NCBI GenBank assembly: GCA_017163975.1
Contig: JAFFSR010000240.1
Location: 2,108,001 to 2,172,000 of the forward strand
Reading direction: 5' to 3'
Length of the DNA: 64,000 nucleotides
Origin: Anastatus disparis
Lineage: Eukaryota > Arthropoda > Insecta > Hymenoptera > Eupelmidae
The notes under the pieces are model-generated. The model had not been told where the DNA came from, did no database searches, and worked only from the letters and a program-made list of their open reading frames with translations. The position numbers were made by a program, and so were the translations under genes. Positions 55,906 through 64,000 of this stretch are shown here, one piece after another. Numbering within the stretch: the first letter of the stretch is position 1; every line of letters begins with the position of its first letter.

Positions 55906-56530
55906 GAAAAATCACGTTTTTTAGCTTTATAACTCCTACATGGGGTTTAGGGGTCTGTAATTTTGGCTTTCTTAATATTTTTTGATAACCTTTTAAGTGA
56001 CCCATATCAGATACGCCATTTGGGAGGGGGCAAATTCACCGTGCTTATTCTGCTATAGCCTTTTATATATTTATTCTTTAACTAAAAATGAACATTTTTT
56101 TTCTTTGAAATGTTTTAATACGGTGTAATGTTTACGAGATATGGCGAGCTGAAAAAAAGCTAATTTTTTCAGAAAAATTGTTATAACTTTTTAACGGTTT
56201 GTCATAGCATAAAAAACCAAACAGCGTTTGAAAGTGGGCTAAAAAAACCTTTAATTTTAGAGATATAACGTTAACGTAGAATAATTTTGCTAGAATTGGC
56301 CCAATGTTATACATGGGCAAAAAATTTTTGTAATTTTTTTTTCTTTTAGCTCTATAAATAGTTGAAAAATAGATATTCTAAAATCAAACCATCAGCATTT
56401 GAAAGAGCGCTAAAAAACCTTTCAAACTCATCTTTTCAAAATTTTTTTATATGCTTTCCAACGGAACAATAAAACTTTTTATATTTTACCTCAACTGATC
56501 ATGGTGGGCAACTTCGTGTGAGCGGGAGTG
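55906..56530. repeat. right terminal inverted repeat of DDE/SWIM transposon
   Basis: About 625 bp, the reverse complement of the left arm with scattered changes and one ~130-bp deletion relative to it. The tip is TGAGCGGGAGTG followed by TA. Confidence 0.85.
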
Positions 56531-56656
56531 TAGCTCGGCCGTGCGCTTGCGCTATTGCGATGACTCATGAATTCCATATTTACGAATTTTGAGTAAGATC
56601 AAGTTCAGTTTTGTTTTGCATGTATTCGAGGATTCTTAGAGTTTATTTTATACCCT

Positions 56657-57598
56657 TGTAACGTTCCGGCGTTCTTTATATTAGTTAAATTATTGAATTT
56701 AATATATATAAAATAGAACCGTGAATATTACAGATTATGAGGCGAAGGGGAAGTTATTCTGCGGGCTCGTGAACCCGTGTTGAGATCGCAAGAGAGAAAG
56801 AGAAGAAAATAAATGGATAGCAATAATGTATTAAACTTACCTTTTTCTGGTTGTTTTTGTCGACTGCTGTAGCTGGCTAGTTGCTGATTGCTGATCCTGT
56901 CTGAAATGGGATCGGTGATTCTTTTAATAAATGGAACTGCCCCTTTTATTGAAGTGAATTCCCTTTTTATTGGACACAATTGTTTTTACAAAATGGTTTT
57001 TTTTGTTTCACGCACAAGTTTTGTTTTGACACAAGTCTATGATAGTTTTATTTCACACGCACGATTTATTGCAGGGATATTTATTAGTGCACAATTTGTC
57101 CCTGGTACACTGGTATATTTTATATTTTATTATTGAAGTTTTTTTTTAACACTGAGATTAACAATTATGAAAAACTAGATATGACCGATCTATTTGTCTC
57201 GTGAATTTAAAGTAGCTTGTGAAGAAGCCCGAGGATAAGGTGTACGTCGAGAAGTATCTCGTAACAAAAAAAACTATCGAACAATGCCCTCTCCGGCCTT
57301 TTATACCTGGAGCGGCTGAGGTGACATGACTTTTTGGGAACACTTGTGTTTACTTAAGATTTAATTAAGACGTAAAAGAAGGTACATCTTATGCTATTTA
57401 CTGATAGAACTTTTGGCGCGTGCATATTCTTTGACATCTTAATTAATATCGACAAGCAAAACACTTGTGTTTACTTAAGATTAGCGACGCATATTAATTA
57501 ATGGAAAAAAAGTTTGGAAATTGATTATTGCAAAAACGTAAAAGAAAAATTTTAATATGCTGAATCGTTTGAACTCCTAATGAAGTTAGGATGTTACA
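56657..57598 (-). repeat. LTR (942 bp), minus orientation, CCCT flanks
   Basis: Bounded by TGTAACGTTCC and ATGTTACA (TG...CA). CCCT occurs just outside each edge (56653-56656, 57599-57602). A TATA box on the minus strand supports that orientation. It is either a solo LTR with a 4-bp target duplication, or the 5' LTR of the gypsy-like element whose gag starts at 37016 once the nested transposon is removed. The interior has mixed composition and no gene. Confidence 0.55.
57297..57305 (-). promoter_or_regulatory. TATA box in LTR
   Basis: TATAAAAGG on the minus strand, preceded by GC-rich CCGCTCCAGG and followed by CCGGAGAGGG. This is consistent with an LTR promoter reading toward lower coordinates. 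Confidence 0.6.
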
Positions 57599-58515
57599 CC
57601 CTTACGAATTGAAATAATACGAAATCTAGAGTTATGAAATGTTGTTTCTTTCATGAAATCAATAGACTTTAAATATCGAGATACCCAAAGACGAAATTTC
57701 TTTCCGTGCAGATATGTTTTTACCATCAAAATCAGGAACCAATCTTGTGATTTTTTTTAATGAATATCCTGGTTGCGCCATGTTGATATTCTCAATAAAC
57801 TTTACTAAGTCGTCTATCGTATTATGATTATTATTATTAGTATTGTTATTATTATTATTGTTATTGTTAGGATTATTTAAAATGATATTTTCTCCGTTTC
57901 CAATACCCTCAATTTCTTGGAAACTTTCCTATTTAATAGAGAGATTTAAGTCGTCGTTTACTGTTTCGTCATTGTCTGATATTGTTGTAATGTTTGTTGC
58001 TAAAGTATATCTGTTTACAAAGCTATTATCTTGGTTTGTAGTTTTGGTCCTGTTTTGAATAATTTTTCGAATTGTCCCTGTACTTTCATCAATTGTATTT
58101 TCTTGTCTATTTGAATTATTGTTTATGCCTCTAATATCTATATTTTCGTATGTTTTGTTGATCTTGTGTTGTATTTAGATTTTCCTGATTTTGTGTTGTA
58201 TCTAAATTCTGCTTTTCTTGTGTTTTATCTAAATTCTGCTGTTCTTGTGTTGTATTTAATGTATTTTTAACAGTCGAGTGTAGAATTCTTGTACTTTTTC
58301 TAAACGTACTAGCATCTTCTTGGTTTTGAATAATAGTTTTTTTTTATAAATACTCTTAATATATTACGAATTTCATTAATATTTTGATTTTCATCAATGG
58401 GTACTTTGAGTTTATTGCAAATTTCAATTGATTGTATTATTGTACAATTTAATATCCAAGCAGTTTTCTGTAATTGAGAATTTTTTTGAATTTCCGTCCA
58501 ATTAATTTCATTCAT
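57599..58515 (-). pseudogene. gag: gag fragment of a gypsy-like element
   Basis: On the minus strand it starts MNEINWTEIQKNSQLQK and has CNKLKVPIDENQNINEIRNIL, a SAP-like pattern common at retrotransposon gag N-termini. Then comes a 10-residue repeat (NTTQEQQNLD and variants, about four copies, 58150-58262), a poly-Asn run, and TRLVPDFDGKNI, the usual start of a gypsy capsid. At least three frame changes or stops occur. It is cut at the LTR edge 57598. Confidence 0.6.
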
Positions 58516-58640
58516 TTAATTAGAGATATTATAAGTTTTTTTTTATTTTATTTTATTTTATTTATTCACGGAACTAAAAGTCCCTTTACATTCTAATATA
58601 ATAAACAAATATTAGGTGGCTGAACGTACAAAATAACCTA

Positions 58641-59921
58641 CTAAAAACTTAGAATAGACTTTCTCATCTCAAACTTAAAATGAAAATAATTATTATAACT
58701 ATTAACATTAGTATTTAACGAATTCCAGCTCCTACGTAGTCTAAATGTTGAATTAAAATAAATGAAGTTTTTTCTACACGTAAATTCAACAATGCTGCTT
58801 TGATTTCTAATATTATACTCCGTTTGCTTATACTGAAATAAATTGTTAAGATCAAAATGCACAACTCCACTATTCAAAAATTTATACATAAATAAAATAT
58901 CATTCAAATCATGCAAAGATTTTAATGTGTGAATACCAAAATACTTAGAAACAACCGTAAAATCATGGTCGAACCTATTCATAGGTATATGAAATCTATA
59001 GGCTAAATGTCTTAACAATTTATGCTGGACAGATTCCAGTCTTTTTATAGCATAGCCAAGATAAGGCGACCATATAATAGAACCAAAGCTTAAAATCGGC
59101 AATACTAAACTTTTATATAAAATAATAATAGACTCAGAAAGTTTAAACATCTTAGTATTACGAATTATAAAACCTAAAGTTTTTAAGGCCTTCGAAACAA
59201 CAAAATGCACATGATTAATAAATGAAAATTTAGCATCAAAGAAAATGCCCAAATCTTTAACATCATAAACTCTTTCCAAATTATCAGTGTTTAAAAAATA
59301 ATTAAATTTATAATATTTATGACCACTATAAAATGTTATGACTTTACATTTACTTTCATTTAAAAATAAAACATTTTCAACCGACCAGTTATATAAATTA
59401 TTTAAATCATTTTGAAGTAATAAATAATCATTAATTGACTCTAATTTCTTATATAATTTAACATCATCAGCAAACAATAGTACATTACAATTTTTAATAT
59501 ATTGGCCGATGTCATTTATAAAGATACTAAATAAAATTGTTCCCAAATGTGATCCTTGAGGAACACCAGATGTTACATAAATAGAAGATATTATATCTTT
59601 AATTCTAACATAACTCAATCTATTTACAAGATATGATTCTAACCAACTTAATAATGCACCTCTGATTCCAATATTGAATAATTTATCTAACAATCTAAAA
59701 TGATTAACTGAATCGAACGCTTTTTTAAAATCTAAATAAATGGCATCAACCTGTACATCAACATCCAAAGAATTCGCAATATAATCAGAATAAATCAATA
59801 AATTGGTAACAACAGATCTATTAGACCTAAAACCATGTTGCTGACTTATAATTCTATTACCAACAAACGAACTCAATTTTTTCGCAACAATATTATCAAA
59901 CACTTTAGCAAATTTGTTCAT
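58641..59921 (-). pseudogene. LINE ORF2 reverse transcriptase half
   Basis: 426 codons beginning MNKFAKVFDNIVAKKL (in-frame text extends upstream to SDITNYRPISL). Motifs: QQHGFRSNRSVVTNLL, IYLDFKKAFDSVNH (motif A), SGVPQGSHLGTILF (motif B), LLFADDVKLYK (active-site FADD), then the thumb with KVITFYSGHK and VKDLGIFFDAKFSF. It ends RRSWNSLNTNVNSYNNYFHF, the usual C-terminal text of this group. No RNase H is present, as expected for CR1/Jockey. Confidence 0.85.
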
Positions 59922-60035
59922 AAGCGAAATGGGTCTATAATTTGTTATATCACTTTTCGAGCCTGATTTAAAAATAGGAGTTATAAAAGAATTCTTCCAA
60001 ACATCTGGAAAAAACCCAGAAGAAATAGATTTTTT

Positions 60036-61500
60036 TTAAATAATAAATAAAGCTTTCAAAATTGAATATTTACAATTTTTTATGAAAACAGAAGGTATAT
60101 TATCAGGTCCAGAACAAAACCCATTTTTTAACTCATCAACAGCTTCACCAATATCATCATACGTTATATTCAAACAGTTCAAAATATCATCGCAATTTAC
60201 CAAAGTCAAATTATCGGCAATATCATTAGAAAAAGACGATTGAAAAAATTTACAAAATAACTCAGCTGTATCACTAGCATTATTAGACTTAGAATTATTT
60301 AAATACATATTTTTAGGAATACTATTATCATTTTTTAAATTGTTAACATACTGAAAAAATGTTTTGGAATCTTTTTTTAAATTAGACTCAACATTATTAA
60401 TGTAATTATTATAACAAGATTTGGACAATCTAATACATTGCACTCTCAATTTTTTAAATTCAATAAAATCAGAATCACATTTATATATTTTCCAAATTTT
60501 ATGCATCCTTTTTTTCTTTTTCTTTATAATCAATTGCTTTAAATCATAATTAAACCATCTCGGATAACTTACATTGCTAATAGAAATCTTAGGAACATAC
60601 TGATTTATAACAGAATTAATTTTATCATACAAAACATCAACATCTACATTCACATCATTGCTACTTAACAAATCAGACCAATTAATATCTTTTAAATCAT
60701 TACGAATACCATCAAAGTTCGCTAATTTAAAGTTGAATTGTTTAAAGTTATAACCAAAAGCATCACTATTTGTTAGACTCGTTGAAAAATACACTGGAGG
60801 ATGATGCTCGTCTATATCCACTAAATTATCTGGAGAAATAATTCTTTCAAAGTAAATATCTGATAGCAGCAAATCAAGTGTATAATCTTTATCATTAGGT
60901 ACTGGAAACCATTGCTTCAAGTTCAATAATGAACAACAATCCTTTATCAGTAAAGCAGCTTCAAAAACTTGAGACTTAACATAACCATTTTTACAACAGT
61001 TGATAACAGATTTATTTGGACTAGACCATTTAATATTAGCTAAATTATAATCACCAAAAACAGCCAATGAACTATCCTGATTATCATTCATTAAATCTTC
61101 AATAGAATTCAAATGGTTCAAATAAACTGTTACATCACTTTGTTTTTCAGGTGAAATATACACACAGCCTACAATTAGATTTTTTTCTCTTAAATGTATC
61201 TTAACAAACAGCTGCTCAATATTATCTATAACTAAGCTACACCTTTCAAAACAAAAACAAGACTTTATTGCAATTAAAACACCTCCACCTCTACTGTGTT
61301 CACTATAAGTTTCAGATCTATCCAATCTATAAATGTCATATGCAACTAAACCAAGCTCCGAATTAATAACAGAGTCATTCAACCATGTCTCAGTGAACAC
61401 AATAACATCAGGCGAAGGTGTACAATTCATCACTGATAATCTTAATTGATCCAACTTATTCTTGAGGCTGCGAACATTCTGATAATAAAAAATTAAGTCT
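60036..61500 (-). pseudogene. LINE ORF2 endonuclease half
   Basis: The first ATG is at 61454, but the family start FYYQNVRSLKNKLDQLR lies upstream, so the coding region begins near 61500 and overlaps the end of ORF1. Motifs of the apurinic-type endonuclease: VIVFTETWL, RGGGVLIAI, VGCVYISP, VFGDYNLANIKW and DIDEHHPPVYF (catalytic Asp and His). It ends at LKALFII, where an A-run breaks the frame before the RT. Confidence 0.85.
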
Positions 61501-62434
61501 TGCTTTCCTCCAACAGATCTGAGTTTTTTGAATTCATTTTATCAAAAACCAACTTTGGTACAGAATTAGAATAAACAATTTTCTTTTTCACTTCATTTTC
61601 ATCACTAGCATTGAACTCATCACGTTCCAACTTAAGCTTTTTAAAATACTGCCTTTAAGCAAATGTTTGATCAGAAGAAGCTGTAATGCCAGCTGGTAAG
61701 CCAGATTTCCCTCTTAGCACAGCAATAACATCATCTCTGGAAAGCAATCTAACAACTAAAGGCCTTACTTTATCATGTTGATATTTACCCACTCTTTTAA
61801 CTAACAAAACACTATCGTTCATTTTAAATTTAGATAATATATTACCAACAGCAATACGATCATTCTTATCACTTTTTGTAACACCATCTTTCATAGACTC
61901 TTTTACATTATAAAAAATTATATTACTACTTTTAAACTCTCTCAGATTTAATTCAGCCACAACACTCTCTAACTGATCCTCAGATTTCTTATTTAGTGAA
62001 TCAATATCACATTTAATTTTAATAACCTCACTATCCAAAGATTGAATCTGCTTACTATGTTCGTCCAACAATTTAGACACACCCTGCATATCATTAGAAA
62101 ACGAATCAATTTTTTTTACTACATGCTTTAACATTTTTCCAACCTCTTGCAACTCCATCTTAAACAAAACCCTCATACCATCAGCCAGAGATAGTGAAAC
62201 TTTATCCAATTTTGACAACTTAGTAAGGCACTCACTACATGTTACATCTAATAAACAATCATTGTCATCATAAGTTAATTTACAATTAGAGTTGATAGCA
62301 CAATCATGATGAAAGTTTTTTTCACAACCAACACAATTATATCCAATATTATCAATTGAATCACAGTCAATTAAAGAACACTTGAAAACATCTGTATTAT
62401 ATCTTCTATTATAATTCACAAATAAGTCATTCAT
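61493..62434 (-). pseudogene. LINE ORF1, PHD-like zinc finger and coiled coil
   Basis: An open part of 259 codons (62434-61655) has a Cys/His-rich PHD-like finger at residues 19-70 (CSLIDCDSIDNIGYNC, CEKNFHHDC, CSECL) and a coiled coil at about 110-160. A trailing domain reads FYNVKESMKD, VLLVKRVGKYQ and RPLVVRLLS. An in-frame TAA follows SDQTFA, yet the same frame continues 53 codons to 61493 with VPKLVF, so the stop is probably a recent nonsense change. Confidence 0.75.
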
Positions 62435-62470
62435 TTTAAAAACAATTTTAAGGTTATGTTCACTGAGAAC

Positions 62471-62710
62471 ACGTGCTAATCTAATCTTAACAAGAAATGA
62501 TACTTATATGCCAGCAAAACACAAGCTTCAATAATTGAACTGCATAGAAAATTTTTCGTTATTCAATACAATACTTCTCAACAACTTTTAATATGATCAA
62601 CAACAATTAAATGTAAAAATCAAAAAGAGTTCAACAATGAGAAGTCTATTCAGTGCGCCACCTTTAGGCCATTTTTATGTTTCATAAAAATCTTATTAAT
62701 TTAAGTATAT
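62471..62710. other. LINE 5' flank, no gene
   Basis: Non-coding; may include LINE 5' UTR. Nothing else recognised. Confidence 0.4.
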
Positions 62711-62713
62711 TTA

Positions 62714-63350
62714 CTAGGAGAGGGTCTGACTTTCGGATAAGTTTTTAGGTGTCAAAATATGGAAAAAAACCAAATATTAGACCCTCATGCTCAATATTTC
62801 CCTAGTTACAGGCAATTAGAGAAAATCACTCGAAAAGTTACTAGATTTTCAAACGCTTATAGTTCTTCAGCATTAATAACTAGAAGCTTGAACCTTTTTT
62901 TAAATGAAAGCTGAGCTCAAATCCTTTCAAAATATCACCTACAGCATATCAAAATATTATTTTTTCCCATAGTTATAGCGTTATTAAAATTTGACTTAAA
63001 TTTTCCTTTAAAAACATTAATTAATAGTAAATGCTGAAATGTAGTATAATTTTTAAAACGATGTAACTATGGAAAAAATAATATTTTGATACGCTGTAGG
63101 TGATATTTTGAAAGGATTTGAGTTCAGCTTTCATTTAAAAAAAGGTTTAAGCTTCTAGCTATTAATGCTGAAGAACTATAAGCGTTTGAAAATCTAGTAA
63201 CTTTTCGAGTAATTTTCTCTAATTACCTGTAACTAGGGAAGTATTGAGCATTAGGATCTAATATTTTGTTTTTTTCCATATTTTGACACCTAAAAACTTA
63301 TCCCAAAGTTTGAACGAAATCCGTGATCCGGAGGTCAGACCCTCTCCTAG
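62714..63350. mobile_element. 637-bp inverted-repeat element with TTA duplication
   Basis: The ends CTAGGAGAGGGTCTGAC and GTCAGACCCTCTCCTAG mirror each other exactly, and the arms remain alignable for about 290 bases inward to a centre near 63030. TTA flanks both sides (62711-62713, 63351-63353), as in PIF/Harbinger-type insertions. Non-coding, so a long-hairpin MITE. Confidence 0.85.
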
Positions 63351-63353
63351 TTA

Positions 63354-64000
63354 GTGATGTAAACGTAATACTTGTTATTAAACACAAATTGTTATGATAT
63401 TGCTAACTCAAGAATTTAGATTGACCTAATTTTGTTTTATAAAATCAGAGAATATCGTACAATTGCTGACTTACGTTTTATTATTATACATTGACCTTTT
63501 GCTGTTGTTACTATATGAAAGCCGTAACGTAAAAGAAAAAATTTTCGCTGAGTTTGTACTTTTACGAGTTCTATATACTTTGTAATATTTTGATGATCAA
63601 TGTCTATTTTTAAATGCAGTTAAAATATATTGATATTATTAATGTATCAAATTCGAATAATTTAAAAATATAGATCGGATTATTGTTTGTAAAATCGTAG
63701 TAATTTTTAATTTAATAACGAAAATTTATTGTAATTTCTTCCCTTAAAAATTTTTTTCTTAATAAACAATTTTTGTTGACCGTGAATTTTTAATATTTCT
63801 TAAATGTTTCACTTTTGTTGATTTAGTTATTTTCACTTATGTAGCACTATTGATTTATAAATTTTATTTGTGCATTAAATATATTTTTTAATTTATTTCA
63901 AAGTATATATAGCACAGTTTTGTTTCAATGATTATTATTTGCACTTTTATTATTTTCAATATATTTCAAAAAATTTTTATTTGTTTCATATATAATTTTT
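63354..64000. other. AT-rich non-coding window end
   Basis: No ORF, RNA or bounded repeat recognised. Confidence 0.5.

Larger units (their letters stand above)
37458..56530 (+). mobile_element. 19-kb DDE/SWIM DNA transposon with long TIRs, TA duplication
   Basis: Both ends read CACTCCCGCTCA(T/C)ACGAAG going inward and continue as long inverted repeats. TA flanks the outer edges (37456-37457, 56531-56532). The body carries a DDE transposase with a SWIM zinc finger, split by a copia insertion. LINE, MITE and copia insertions account for most of the excess length. The TA duplication and the transposase type suggest the ISL2EU/IS4EU-like group of eukaryotic cut-and-paste elements; that placement is inference. 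Confidence 0.8.
58530..62470 (-). mobile_element. CR1/Jockey-like LINE
   Basis: Minus strand: ORF1 (PHD-like finger and coiled coil), endonuclease and RT, then a short 3' UTR ending in an (AATAA)n-type tail at about 58530-58565. The 5' end is not sharply defined; non-coding 5' sequence may run to about 62660. No target duplication is found. Defects: a nonsense codon late in ORF1 and a frame change between endonuclease and RT at a T/A run near 60030-60038. Confidence 0.85.

Overview
This window looks like a heterochromatin-like, transposon-packed stretch of an AT-rich arthropod genome, most probably an insect. The evidence is the copia, gypsy and LINE elements, MITE-like elements with TTA or TA target duplications, and a gypsy envelope of the arthropod chuvirus-like type. 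I cannot name the species. I see no intact conventional host gene. Everything recognisable is a mobile element, a fragment of one, or a decayed tandemly repeated gene.

Left part (1-26 kb). An inverted duplication (1.2-2.5 kb) is followed by two copies of a 0.74 kb unit carrying a 127-codon ORF of unknown function (2.86 and 5.94 kb). A tandem array follows (6.80-16.13 kb). Its 1043-bp monomer holds pieces of an F-box/LRR-type gene, and a 198-bp sub-duplication appears only in the distal units. From 16 to 25 kb there is AT-rich non-coding DNA with one 251-bp MITE-like element and a few GC-richer patches. A broken transposase-like gene sits at 25.3-26.4 kb.

Middle part (27-37.5 kb). All elements here read on the minus strand. 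A gypsy-type retroelement has gag, pol and a second copy of a chuvirus-like envelope gene (31.5-37.0 kb). That envelope is cut by another LTR. Behind this LTR lies a nearly full-length reverse copy of tRNA-Glu, joined to the end of pol and a further envelope gene (28.7-30.8 kb), and further on a diverged LTR (27.0-27.8 kb). The LTR ends carry a hairpin whose sense-strand sequence is complementary to the anticodon arm of that same tRNA.

Right part (37.5-56.5 kb). A 19-kb DNA transposon with ~0.6-0.75 kb terminal inverted repeats and a TA duplication encodes a DDE transposase with a SWIM zinc finger. Nested inside it are several MITEs, a cryptic dimeric repeat (40.7-41.2 kb), an I-clade-like LINE with a 12-bp target duplication (41.5-45.5 kb), and a Ty1/copia element (46.4-54.1 kb) with apparently identical LTRs that splits the transposase gene. 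Beyond it are an LTR with a minus-strand TATA box (56.7-57.6 kb), a gag fragment, a CR1/Jockey-like LINE (58.5-62.5 kb) and a 637-bp inverted-repeat element (62.7-63.35 kb).

Relative age can be read from the nesting. The gypsy-like material was entered by the DDE transposon, which was entered by LINE, MITEs and, apparently last, copia. The most unusual signals are the tRNA-Glu copy and its LTR hairpin, the GACAG-rich copia internal region, the F-box satellite and the alternating dimeric repeat.
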